Shown here piece after piece: positions 48,253 through 57,240 of a DNA stretch of 64,000 nt (within the stretch, counting starts at the first letter, position 1; each line of letters opens with the position of its first letter). The notes below the pieces were generated by a model that was not told where the DNA came from, made no database searches, and was given only the letters and a program-made list of their open reading frames with translations. The DNA comes from Streptococcus hillyeri (GTDB taxonomy: Bacteria > Bacillota > Bacilli > Lactobacillales > Streptococcaceae), in contig NZ_RCVM01000001.1 of assembly GCF_003686955.1 (NCBI RefSeq), forward strand, positions 1 to 64,000. Reading direction: 5' to 3'. The translations under genes were made by a program, and so were the position numbers.

Positions 48253-50463
48253 ATGATGTTAGACAATGCGACAATTGTCCACTTTCATAGTCAGGAGGAA
48301 AATTACTTTGACCTTAGAGTGTGGCAATGGCAGATAGGTGGTCTTGGGCATGAGGCTTATTTTAACCTTTTTGATAGCTTTGGTGTCAAGGCGACATTGA
48401 TTTATCCTGCGCCGCATTTTCTTGGAGAAGTTGGTGTTCTGGTCATGAAAAAAGACTGGTCTGCAAAGACCAAGGACTACCACGTTCAGCGTCATTACGG
48501 AGTTGATAAGACCGAAGTTTGGCTGGTAGACGGCGATGATACCGTCTATTATTCACGTCAGGCAGCAGTAGCTAGTCCTCACTATGGAAGGCGTCAAGCG
48601 CATGCTTTTGATATGGGAACCAATAGCAGAGCTTTTGATAAAAAATGGGGCTTCGATGGTTGGCTTGGCTTTAACTACCAGCAAGAGGCAACAGAGTTTA
48701 GACTTTGGGCACCAACGGCAGAATTAGTGGAATTGGTTCTCTATTCATCGACCAATCAAGATGCCAGTGTTGCACAAGTCTATCCTATGCGCCGTGGAGA
48801 GCAATACAATCCAGAAAAACATACTGAAAATACTCATGGTGTCTGGTACCTAAACCTCTCAGGGGATTACAATTACACAGCTTATAGTTACCGTGTTCAT
48901 TACCGCAGACGGACATTTAGAGACAGCCGTGACCCTTATAGCATTGCCACAACAGCAGATGGTAAGCGCTCAATTGTTATTTCCAATGAAGACTTGAGAC
49001 CGCAAGGTTTCAGAGTGACACACGGTGAAAAGGCGCCGTGGCGACTATCAAATCCAAACCAAGCCGTCATTTGTGAGATGCATATCCGCGATTTTACAAA
49101 ATCTGAAACCTCAGGTGTTGACGAGGATAAACGTGGGAAATTCCTTGGTGCCATTCAGACAGGGACAAAAAATGCTTTTGGAGACGCCACAGGTTTTGAT
49201 TATATCAAGCACATGGGCTATAATTACATCCAACTTCAACCTGTATTTGACCACCATCAGACCATTTTGGAAGATGGAAGCTATGCTTATAACTGGGGTT
49301 ATGATCCTGAAAATTATAATGTTCCAGAGGCAAGTTTTACCTCTAATCCCGAAGAACCTGCAACACGTATTTTAGAATTAAAAGAGCTGATTCAGGCTTA
49401 TCATGAAGCAGGGATAGGTGTGATTTTAGATGTGGTTTACAACCATACCTATGCCACGCAAGATTCCGTTTTTCAATTAGTTGTTCCTGATTATTATTAT
49501 CGGATGAATGCAGATGGCTCTTTTCAAAATGGCTCTGGTTGTGGCAATGAAACGGCTTCTGAGAAGGAAATGTTCCGTAAGTACATAATTGATTCCTTGA
49601 CTTATTGGGTTACAGAGTATGGTGTTGATGGCTTTCGTTTTGATTTGATGGGGCTTCATGATGTGGAAACTATGAATGCCATTCGCTCAGCAATGGACAA
49701 AATTGATCCTAACATTCTTCTTTATGGAGAAGGTTGGGATATGGGCGTTGGGCTGATGCCAGAGGATAAGGCGAAAAAGGAAAATGCTTGGCAGATGCCA
49801 AGAATTGGCTTTTTCAATGATGATGCCCGAGATGCCATTAAAGGTGCAGAAGTTTATGGCTATTTTGAAAGAGGATTTGTTTCTGGCGAGGCCACAGAGG
49901 ATGTGCTTGCTAAGGCATTTTTAGGCAGTGATGAATTAAATCATTACCTAAGCCCTAGTCAAGTGGTGAATTATGTCGAAGCACACGATAATTATAATCT
50001 TAACGATTTGATGTGGCATCTTCATCCCTATGATGATTTAGAAACGCATAAAAAAAGAATAGCGCTTGCTAGTGAAATGAACCTCACCTTGCAAGGTATT
50101 TGCTTTATGCAATTGGGTCAAGAATTCATGAGAACGAAACTTTATCCAACAGGGGAAAATGGTGAACTCACTCAAGAAGATAGAGAGCGAGCGATGAATT
50201 CTTATAATGCCCCTGATGAAGTGAATCAAGTGGATTGGAACCTTGTGACTGAGCATGCGGATTTAGTCGCTAAAATTCGTCTTTTTATTTCCGAAAAACG
50301 TGAAAATATGATTTTTTCAATTGATGAATTTCCGAAAGTTCGTGAATTAGTTTTTGTAGAGCGTGCGGTACCTGGTAGTGGTCACCTGGTTGTTCGCTAC
50401 GGAGATGAGAAGCATACCTCTCTAAAACTTAACAATATTGAAAAAGTTTTGGAAATTTCATGA
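48253..50463 (+). CDS. pulA: Type I pullulanase (glycogen-debranching), intracellular
   Basis: 736 residues, no signal peptide. Cleaves alpha-1,6 branches. An N-terminal CBM41-like domain (1-100, with WQWQIGGLGHEAYF) is followed by a CBM48/E-set domain (about 130-225, FRLWAPTAE) and the GH13 barrel. The pullulanase signature YNWGYDPENYNVPE is present, with the nucleophile Asp in GFRFDLMGLH and acid/base Glu in LYGEGWDMG. AGGAG (in dagK) precedes ATGATG. It lies ahead of the glg genes and probably trims stored glycogen or imported maltodextrin. Confidence 0.95.
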   Translation: MMLDNATIVHFHSQEENYFDLRVWQWQIGGLGHEAYFNLFDSFGVKATLIYPAPHFLGEVGVLVMKKDWSAKTKDYHVQRHYGVDKTEVWLVDGDDTVYYSRQAAVASPHYGRRQAHAFDMGTNSRAFDKKWGFDGWLGFNYQQEATEFRLWAPTAELVELVLYSSTNQDASVAQVYPMRRGEQYNPEKHTENTHGVWYLNLSGDYNYTAYSYRVHYRRRTFRDSRDPYSIATTADGKRSIVISNEDLRPQGFRVTHGEKAPWRLSNPNQAVICEMHIRDFTKSETSGVDEDKRGKFLGAIQTGTKNAFGDATGFDYIKHMGYNYIQLQPVFDHHQTILEDGSYAYNWGYDPENYNVPEASFTSNPEEPATRILELKELIQAYHEAGIGVILDVVYNHTYATQDSVFQLVVPDYYYRMNADGSFQNGSGCGNETASEKEMFRKYIIDSLTYWVTEYGVDGFRFDLMGLHDVETMNAIRSAMDKIDPNILLYGEGWDMGVGLMPEDKAKKENAWQMPRIGFFNDDARDAIKGAEVYGYFERGFVSGEATEDVLAKAFLGSDELNHYLSPSQVVNYVEAHDNYNLNDLMWHLHPYDDLETHKKRIALASEMNLTLQGICFMQLGQEFMRTKLYPTGENGELTQEDRERAMNSYNAPDEVNQVDWNLVTEHADLVAKIRLFISEKRENMIFSIDEFPKVRELVFVERAVPGSGHLVVRYGDEKHTSLKLNNIEKVLEIS

Positions 50464-50728
50464 CAAATAAAATAAAATATGGTAAACTTATTTTAAAGCG
50501 TTTTCTTGATAGAAAATGTGTACATTGAAATGGGGATAATCTTAATACGTTAAGATTATCCCCATTTTTTGATCTATTCAACAATTTATAATATAGTCGA
50601 ATGAATTAGTTTTAAGACAAAGAACTGAAATGCAGACAGTACTTGAGTATGGCAAGTCGAAAGTGACGATGTATTAAAGTTAATGTATATGACTATAAAT
50701 GTATCAATTTTCAGGATTGGGGGTATTT
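50464..50728. promoter_or_regulatory. pulA-glgB intergenic region with cre-like site
   Basis: A cre-like sequence TTAAAGCGTTTTCT (50493-50506, one mismatch) lies between pulA and a long terminator hairpin. TATAAT at 50587-50592 is a candidate -10 for glgB but has no good -35. GGATTGGGGG (50714-50723) is the glgB ribosome binding site. Nothing else recognised. Confidence 0.45.
50528..50570 (+). terminator. Very long intrinsic terminator after pulA
   Basis: 18-bp perfect stem (50528-50545, 50550-50567) closed by the tetraloop TACG, running into T6. It is the longest perfect hairpin in the window. Confidence 0.88.
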
Positions 50729-52588
50729 ATGGACGATAAAGATAGGCTTTATCAGTTTGGTATGGGAGAAAATTTTCATGCTCAGCATTATTTCGGTGCC
50801 CATCCTAAGGGAGAGGGGTACCAATTTAGAGTATGGGCACCCAATGCCAGAGATATTGCCGTTATCGGTGATTTTACAAACTGGACTGCTCAGCCTTTTT
50901 CTTTAGAAAAAAATGAAGCAGGTGTCTGGGAAGGCGTTATCCCAGAAGCAAAGACTGGTCAACTCTATAAATATCTGGTGACACGGCACAACGGTCAACA
51001 GGTTGAAAAATTGGATCCATTTGCGTATTACCTTGAAGATCGTCCGAGTACAGCGGCGATTTTAAGACCATTTTCAGAACACAAGTGGAAAGATGGTCTT
51101 TGGATGGGAAGACGGAAACGCTTTGGCTTTAAGAAACGCCCGGTCACTATTTATGAGGTGCATGCTTCATCTTGGAAGAAAGGGATGACCTTCAAAGACC
51201 TCACTCGTGAGTTAATTCCTTATTTGGCTAAGATGAATTATACGCATGTTGAGTTTATGCCACTGATGGCTCACCCTCTAGGAGCATCGTGGGGCTATCA
51301 ATTAATGGGGTATTTTGCTTTTGAGCATACCTACGGGACACCAGAGGAATTCCAAGAGTTTGTCGATACCTGTCATCAACATAATATCGGCGTTATCGTC
51401 GACTGGGTTCCAGGGCATTTCACTCAAAATGATGATGCTTTAGCTTATTTTGATGGGACACCGACTTTTGAGTATCAGGATTCTGATCGTGCGAAAAATG
51501 TACGATGGGGAGCCTTGAATTTTGACCTCGGAAAAAATCAAGTTCAGTCCTTCTTAATCTCCTCAGCCCTCTTTTGGGTCGAGCATTACCACATTGATGG
51601 TATTCGTGTAGATGCTGTTTCCAACATGCTTTACAGAGATTATGATGAAGGACCTTGGACACCAAATGTTTATGGTGGCAATCGTAATTTAGAGGGGTAT
51701 GATTTCCTTCGTCGTCTTAATGGTATCATGAAAGACAGACATCCAGATGTGATGATGATTGCTGAAGAATCAACAGCAGCAACGCCAATCACCAAGGATT
51801 TAGAAGAAGATGGCCTCGGATTTGATTATAAATGGAATATGGGATGGATGAATGATATTCTTCGTTTCTATGAAAGTGATCCCATCTATCGCCAATACGA
51901 TTTTAATCTTGTCACCTTTAGCTTCATGTACTGTTTTAACGAACGGTTTGTCCTACCATTTTCACATGACGAAGTGGTTCATGGGAAAAAATCTTTAATG
52001 CATAAAATGTGGGGAGATCGTTATAATCAATTTGCAGGTTTGCGAAACCTTCTCGCCTATCAAATTTGTCATCCTGGTAAGAAACTGCTCTTCATGGGAT
52101 CAGAGTTTGGACAATTTTTGGAATGGAAATGTGATCACCAATTAGAATGGCAAAATCTCTCCGAAGAAGATCAACTGAACCAGAAAATGCAAGATTTCAC
52201 CAGCCACCTGAATCAGTTCTATAAAAATCACAAAGCACTTTGGCAAAATGATGAAACCTATGATGGCTTGGAAATCATCGATGCCGATAATACCGCAGAG
52301 ACGGTACTGAGCTTTATTCGCAAAGATGATAAGGGTGATATCCTTGTCTGCGTCTTTAATATGACTCCAGTCGAACGTCAAAACTTTACGATAGGAGTGC
52401 CCTATGCAGGTATTTATGAAGAAGTTCTCAACACCGAAATGGAAACCTTTGGAGGTGTTTGGAAGGAGCATAATCCGCAAATGAGAACACAAGCTCATCA
52501 GTGGAAAAATTATCAAAATACACTTAGTTTCACCCTACCAGCTTTAGGGGCTAGTATCTGGAAGATTAAGCGTAAGTTGAAAAAATAA
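50729..52588 (+). CDS. glgB: 1,4-alpha-glucan branching enzyme GlgB
   Basis: 619 residues. Makes alpha-1,6 branches in glycogen. The GGGGG-rich ribosome binding site selects ATG 50729 over the in-frame ATG 50699. A CBM48 domain (about 25-110, [17 protein letters not shown]) precedes the GH13 barrel, with YEVHASSW, nucleophile Asp in [13 protein letters not shown], acid/base Glu in MIAEEST and [11 protein letters not shown]. The C-terminal beta domain is complete. It is followed by a 631-bp repeat-bearing gap before glgC. Confidence 0.95.
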   Translation: MDDKDRLYQFGMGENFHAQHYFGAHPKGEGYQFRVWAPNARDIAVIGDFTNWTAQPFSLEKNEAGVWEGVIPEAKTGQLYKYLVTRHNGQQVEKLDPFAYYLEDRPSTAAILRPFSEHKWKDGLWMGRRKRFGFKKRPVTIYEVHASSWKKGMTFKDLTRELIPYLAKMNYTHVEFMPLMAHPLGASWGYQLMGYFAFEHTYGTPEEFQEFVDTCHQHNIGVIVDWVPGHFTQNDDALAYFDGTPTFEYQDSDRAKNVRWGALNFDLGKNQVQSFLISSALFWVEHYHIDGIRVDAVSNMLYRDYDEGPWTPNVYGGNRNLEGYDFLRRLNGIMKDRHPDVMMIAEESTAATPITKDLEEDGLGFDYKWNMGWMNDILRFYESDPIYRQYDFNLVTFSFMYCFNERFVLPFSHDEVVHGKKSLMHKMWGDRYNQFAGLRNLLAYQICHPGKKLLFMGSEFGQFLEWKCDHQLEWQNLSEEDQLNQKMQDFTSHLNQFYKNHKALWQNDETYDGLEIIDADNTAETVLSFIRKDDKGDILVCVFNMTPVERQNFTIGVPYAGIYEEVLNTEMETFGGVWKEHNPQMRTQAHQWKNYQNTLSFTLPALGASIWKIKRKLKK

Positions 52589-53219
52589 TAGTTTTGGGTG
52601 ATATTGTGTTTTAGCTTTAAAATAGTAAACTCGTTTAAGATAAAATGTCTCAGTCACAATGAATTCCTCTTCAATATATGGTTGTTTTATAATATTTTAT
52701 TGCTGGTATTTTCTGCAATCATTACGAGCGACGAAGTCGCCACAACTAGCACTTTCCGCAGTGGTGATTACTCTAAAACTAATAAGTTTCAGCTTGAGCT
52801 TAGAAACCAGAGAGCGAAGGAGACCTAGGCTTGCCAAGAAGGAATGGAACTCTGTAGGAGGGGAGGTTCTGACACTGACTTCGTCAGCTTCATTTCCCAC
52901 CTCAAAAGGTCTCCTAGACCTTAACGATTGAGACGAACTTCGTTCGCCTTATTCCCCACCTCAAAAGGTCTCTTAGACCTTTTGAGCGCCCCACACCACA
53001 TTAGGAGAAGTGCTGACAAAAATACTAAATAAAAGCTAATTGACTTTAACTTTTGTTAGAAGGAATTCTGTGAAGAAATATCACTTTCGTCGCTCCATTT
53101 AGATTATGACGACAGTTGTCGTTATAGCTAAAGGTCAACTTGTAGAGATTAGTGATGTGATATTAAAAAATATCAGCAAAATCTCTTGAATATTACTTTC
53201 ATTTAAGGAAGGAAACAAT
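52589..53219. other. 631-bp glgB-glgC intergenic region
   Basis: No credible gene: the short ORFs here run through palindromic repeats. It contains the repeat cluster 52728-52986, a further palindrome ACGACA-gt-TGTCGT (53109-53122) and a ribosome binding site (AAGGAAGG) for glgC. No clear terminator for glgB was found. A weak promoter (TTGTAG 53140, TATTAA 53161) is possible. Confidence 0.55.
52728..52986. repeat. Palindromic repeat cluster with 59-bp tandem unit
   Basis: Two copies, offset by exactly 59 bp (about 52880-52922 and 52939-52981), each have a small TTC-loop hairpin followed by CACCTCAAAAGGTCT and its complement. Hairpins: CTGAC-TTC-GTCAG (52875-52887), CGAAC-TTC-GTTCG (52934-52946), AAGGTCT-cct-AGACCTT (52906-52922) and the 12-bp CTCAAAAGGTCT-ctt-AGACCTTTTGAG (52960-52986). 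An outlying copy of the small form, GCGAC-GAA-GTCGC, is at 52728-52740. This looks like a dispersed intergenic element of streptococci. Confidence 0.75.
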
Positions 53220-54359
53220 ATGAAAAATGAAATGTTAGCTTTAATTCTTGCCGGTGGGCAAGGTACTCGTCTTGGTAAGTTGACTCAAAGTATTGCTAAG
53301 CCTGCTGTGCAATTTGGTGGTCGCTACCGCATTATTGATTTTGCTTTGTCAAATTGTGCCAATTCAGGGATTAATAATGTCGGTGTTATCACGCAATACC
53401 AACCCCTTGCACTTAATAGCCATATCGGAAATGGTTCTTCATGAGGGTTAGATGGTATTGATAGTGGAGCAACCATCTTGCAACCGTACTCAGCTACAGA
53501 AGGTAACCGTTGGTTTCTAGGTACCAGCCATGCCATTTATCAAAATATTGACTATATTGATAGCATTAATCCAGAATACGTTCTGATTTTATCTGGTGAC
53601 CATATTTATAAAATGGACTACGATGACATGCTCCAAACGCATAAAGATAACCAAGCAAGCCTAACGGTTGCGGTTATCGATGTGCCGCTCAAAGAAGCAA
53701 GCCGTTTTGGTATCATGAATACCGATACTAACGATCGTATCGTTGAATTTGAAGAAAAACCTGCTAATCCAAAATCAACCAAAGCTTCTATGGGTATTTA
53801 CATTTTCACCTGGGATAAACTCCGTAAAATGTTAGTAGACGCTGAAAAGAATGACGTGGATATGTCAGACTTCGGTCAAAATGTTATCCCAGCTTATCTT
53901 GATCAAGGTGAGGCTGTTTATACTTACAACTTTGCTGGTTATTGGAAAGATGTGGGTACCATCGAATCACTTTGGGAAGCGAATATGGAGTATATCGGTG
54001 AAGATAACGAGCTCAATAGCCGTGACCGTTCTTGGAAAATCTATTCTAAAAACCATATTGCACCACCAAACTTCCTTGCAGATACCGCTAATGTCAAAGA
54101 CAGTCTCGTTGTAGACGGTTGCTTTGTGGCGGGTGATGTTGACCATTCAATCTTGTCAACAAATGTTAAAGTTGAAGAAGGTGCAGTGGTTAAAGATAGT
54201 TTTATCATGAGTGGTGTAACGATAAAAGCTGGTGCTAAGATTACACGTGCCATTATTGGTGAAGGCGCAGTGATTAGTGAAAATGTTGAAATTGATGGAA
54301 CAGAAGACGTTCAAGTAGTAGGCTACAATGAAGTAGTGGGGGTGCCAAATGAAGATTGA
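53220..54359 (+). pseudogene. glgC: glgC, ADP-glucose pyrophosphorylase, interrupted by in-frame TGA
   Basis: The reading frame is intact over 380 codons except for TGA at 53442-53444 (codon 75), where relatives have Trp in GNGSSWGLDGI. The first part keeps [13 protein letters not shown] (nucleotide site) and [15 protein letters not shown]. The second keeps [32 protein letters not shown] and the C-terminal left-handed beta helix. There is no frameshift. A protein restarting at ATG 53478 would lack the nucleotide-binding loop. GlgC makes ADP-glucose, the glycogen precursor. A sequencing error or suppression of UGA are the alternatives. Its end overlaps glgD by 11 bp. Confidence 0.9.
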
Positions 54360-55482
54360 TAAATACACAGCTATTTTAGGAAATACTATCGGCTATCCAG
54401 ATATGGAAAGCTTGACAGCAAATCGTCCATTGGCAAACCTGCCATTTGATGGAAAGTATCGCTTGATTGACTTCCAATTATCAAGCATTGCTAATGCGGG
54501 GATTAGAAGTGTCTATGGTATTTTCCGTGGGCAAAATATCCGCTCTATTTTCGACCACATTCGTTCAGGTCGTGAGTGGGGTCTCAATACCCTGCTTAGC
54601 CATTATTTCTTAGGATTTTATAATACGAGTGATGAAAGTAAAACCGCTGACGCTGATTACTATGATCAAATTCTGAATTACTTGAAACGCTCTGGCTCAG
54701 ACCAAACGGTTTACATGTCTTGTGATATTTTAGCTAATATCAATTTAAAACAGGTTCTTCATGTGCATTCAGCCAATAAGCGTGAAATGACTGTTATTTA
54801 TAAAAAAGTTGCGAAATCAAACCTCTCATCTGACAATGAGTTGCTTGCCATCGATGAAACAGATACGGTTGTTGGGAAAATTTCTGTTGAGAAAAGTGAC
54901 GAGCCAGTTCCAATGTCAGCAGATATTTATGTGGTGAACACGCCTTACTTGATTGAAAAATTGGAAGAGGAAGCCCAAAAAGAAACCCCTCGTAAAATTC
55001 GTTTCGTGCTCCGCGATTTAATTGTAGAAGCTGGCGCTTTAGCCTTCGAACACACAGGATATCTAGCTAACATCACTTCTGTAAAATCATACTATGATGC
55101 CAATATGGATATGCTTGACCCACAGAAATTCTATACCCTTTTCTATGGCAATCAAAAAGTTTACACCAAAGTGAAGAATGAAGAATCAACTTACTTTGAT
55201 GAACAGTCAACAGTATCTAATTCACAATTTGCTTCTGGCTCAATTATTAAAGGAAATGTGAACCGCTCGATTATTTCGCGTTCTTGCCGTGTTGAAGAAG
55301 GGGCAACCGTTGCTCACTCAGTAGTTTTCCCTAAAGTAAAAATTGGAGCTGGCGCGACAATTGAGTATGCTATCATTGATAAAAATGTTACCGTACCAGC
55401 AGGTGTAACGCTTCGTGGTTCAGCTGAAAAACCACTGGTAATCGCAAAAGGTCGTGAAATCACAGGAGATATTATTCAATGA
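54349..55482 (+). CDS. glgD: GlgD, accessory subunit of ADP-glucose pyrophosphorylase
   Basis: 377 residues. A GlgC paralogue that lacks the GGxGTRL nucleotide loop (here [11 protein letters not shown], about 9-19) but keeps [15 protein letters not shown] and the C-terminal hexapeptide-repeat helix ([22 protein letters not shown]). In Firmicutes it joins GlgC in a hetero-oligomer and raises activity. With glgC interrupted, it is unlikely to replace catalysis. It overlaps glgC by 11 bp and glgA by 4 bp. Confidence 0.94.
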   Translation: MKIDKYTAILGNTIGYPDMESLTANRPLANLPFDGKYRLIDFQLSSIANAGIRSVYGIFRGQNIRSIFDHIRSGREWGLNTLLSHYFLGFYNTSDESKTADADYYDQILNYLKRSGSDQTVYMSCDILANINLKQVLHVHSANKREMTVIYKKVAKSNLSSDNELLAIDETDTVVGKISVEKSDEPVPMSADIYVVNTPYLIEKLEEEAQKETPRKIRFVLRDLIVEAGALAFEHTGYLANITSVKSYYDANMDMLDPQKFYTLFYGNQKVYTKVKNEESTYFDEQSTVSNSQFASGSIIKGNVNRSIISRSCRVEEGATVAHSVVFPKVKIGAGATIEYAIIDKNVTVPAGVTLRGSAEKPLVIAKGREITGDIIQ

Positions 55483-56909
55483 AAATCATGTTTGTAGCGG
55501 CAGAAGGAGCGCCTTTTGCCAAAACAGGTGGTTTGGGAGATGTTATTGGAGCTCTCCCAAAATCCCTTGTTAAAAAAGGGCATGAAGTGGCGGTGGTTTT
55601 ACCCTATTACGATCTTGTCGCTAATAAATTTTGGAATCAGGTAGAGGATGTTCTCTATTTTTACATCTCTTTAGGATGGCGCCGTCAATACGTTGGCGTT
55701 AAACGTATTATCCGAGATGGGGTTACCTTCTATTTTATCGACAATGAACAGTATTTCCACCGTGGAAAAGTTTACGGGGAATGGGATGATGGTGAACGCT
55801 TTGCCTTCTTCCAATTAGCAGCCTTAGAACTGATGGAAAAAGTTGCGTTTATTCCTGATGTCCTTCATGTTCACGATTATCATACGGCGATGATTCCTTA
55901 TCTATTGAAGGAAAAATATCGTTGGATTAATGCCTACAAAGACATTAAAACAGTCTTCACAATCCACAACATTGAATTTCAAGGCCAGTTTGATGCAGGA
56001 ATGCTTGGGGATCTCTTTGGTGTAGGCGATGAGCGCTATACTGATGGTACTCTACGTTGGAATGACTGTCTTAACTGGATGAAAGCAGCTGTGCTTTACA
56101 GTGATCGCGTGACAACTGTTTCACCAAGTTATGCTGAAGAAATTAAAACTCCAGCCTTTGGGAAAGGCTTAGACCAAGTCATGCGGATGGAATCAGGAAA
56201 GTTAACAGGTATTGTGAATGGTATTGATACGGAACTCTTTGATCCAGAAACGGACAAACTTATCCCACATCATTTTTCAATCAACGACTTATCTGGTAAA
56301 ATCAAGAATAAAGTAGCCTTGCAAGAACGCTTAGGTCTGCCTGTCCGTGAAACTGTTCCTGTAATCGGTATGGTTTCTCGCCTCACAGATCAAAAAGGGT
56401 TTGATTTAGTGGTCAATGAATTGCATAACCTCCTACAACATGATGTGCAAATCATTTTGCTAGGAACAGGCTATGCGGAGTATGAAAATGCTTTTTCGTG
56501 GTTTGGACAAACCTATCCAGATAAGGTTTCTGCCAACATCACTTTTGACCTAGGATTGGCGCAGCAAATTTATGCTAGCTCGGATATTTTCCTCATGCCT
56601 TCGGCTTTTGAGCCATGTGGTTTATCACAAATGATGTCCATGCGCTACGGAACATTGCCAATCGTTTCAGAGGTGGGTGGTTTACGTGACACCGTTCAAC
56701 CTTATAATGCCTATGATAAGACAGGAACAGGCTTTAGCTTTGGAGAGTTTTCTAGCTATTGGATGAGCAAAACGATCGAACTTGCCTTGGATGTTTACTA
56801 TCATCATCCAGAAGATTGGAAACAGTTGCAAATCAATGCGATGACTAAGGATTTTTCATGGGATACCGCATGTGAAGCCTACCTAGACCTTTATAAAACG
56901 CTTAAATAA
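55479..56909 (+). CDS. glgA: Glycogen synthase GlgA
   Basis: 476 residues, GT5 family. Adds glucose from ADP-glucose to the non-reducing end. The N-terminal [13 protein letters not shown] (about 15-27) is the ADP-glucose binding motif. [29 protein letters not shown] and the C-terminal [28 protein letters not shown] are complete. ATGA overlap with glgD. The gene is intact although its donor supply is in doubt because of the glgC stop codon. Confidence 0.96.
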   Translation: MKIMFVAAEGAPFAKTGGLGDVIGALPKSLVKKGHEVAVVLPYYDLVANKFWNQVEDVLYFYISLGWRRQYVGVKRIIRDGVTFYFIDNEQYFHRGKVYGEWDDGERFAFFQLAALELMEKVAFIPDVLHVHDYHTAMIPYLLKEKYRWINAYKDIKTVFTIHNIEFQGQFDAGMLGDLFGVGDERYTDGTLRWNDCLNWMKAAVLYSDRVTTVSPSYAEEIKTPAFGKGLDQVMRMESGKLTGIVNGIDTELFDPETDKLIPHHFSINDLSGKIKNKVALQERLGLPVRETVPVIGMVSRLTDQKGFDLVVNELHNLLQHDVQIILLGTGYAEYENAFSWFGQTYPDKVSANITFDLGLAQQIYASSDIFLMPSAFEPCGLSQMMSMRYGTLPIVSEVGGLRDTVQPYNAYDKTGTGFSFGEFSSYWMSKTIELALDVYYHHPEDWKQLQINAMTKDFSWDTACEAYLDLYKTLK

Positions 56910-56922
56910 CGAACATTGACAT

Positions 56923-56960
56923 AAAAGCACCTCTCTTAAAAAGACAGCAGGTGCTTTTTT
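56923..56960 (+). terminator. Terminator after glgA
   Basis: 10-bp perfect stem AAAAGCACCT / AGGTGCTTTT (56923-56932, 56949-56958), 16-nt loop and T6. It implies that glgP has its own promoter. Confidence 0.8.
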
Positions 56961-57240
56961 AGATATAATAGCTAGGAAAGTAATCTTTATTGCCAATGTC
57001 AGACTTGTTTTGCTAGCCCAAAGGAAAATTTCTGAACTAGTAGCTAATTTTACGGACAGGATATTTGATCGTCTACCTAAGGCTTTCAATTGAGAAATAA
57101 GAGTTAAAAAGAGATGTAGTGACAGCTTGACGCAATGGATTTTTTCAAACAGAGATTAAATATAAAGAAGTGATGAAGAATGGTTTTAAACCAATGTCTT
57201 CAGCTTCACTATCAAAAGATAATTGATTAGAAAGGGTTTT
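56961..57240. other. glgA-glgP gap, possible gene remnant
   Basis: A 40-codon open stretch in the plus frame from 56971 (starting ARKVIFIANVRLVLLAQ) ends at a TGA near 57091. It has no ATG and no ribosome binding site. It may be a decayed gene piece or chance. The ribosome binding site of glgP (GAAAGGG 57229-57235) is at the right end. No firm promoter was found. Confidence 0.3.

Noticed and set aside
52598-52931. Short overlapping ORFs in the glgB-glgC gap
   Set aside because: They translate palindromic repeats, have no ribosome binding site and occur on both strands, as repeats do.
52875-52986. CRISPR array
   Set aside because: Only two repeats with diverged internal sequence and short palindromes, no regular unique spacers and no cas genes.
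53442-53444. Selenocysteine or programmed read-through at the glgC TGA
   Set aside because: Relatives have Trp, not Cys, at this position. No selenocysteine-insertion stem was seen after it and the context gives no hint of recoding. A point mutation is simpler.
56971-57093. Short gene between glgA and glgP
   Set aside because: Open only by about 40 codons without start codon or ribosome binding site. Kept as a possible remnant, not a gene.
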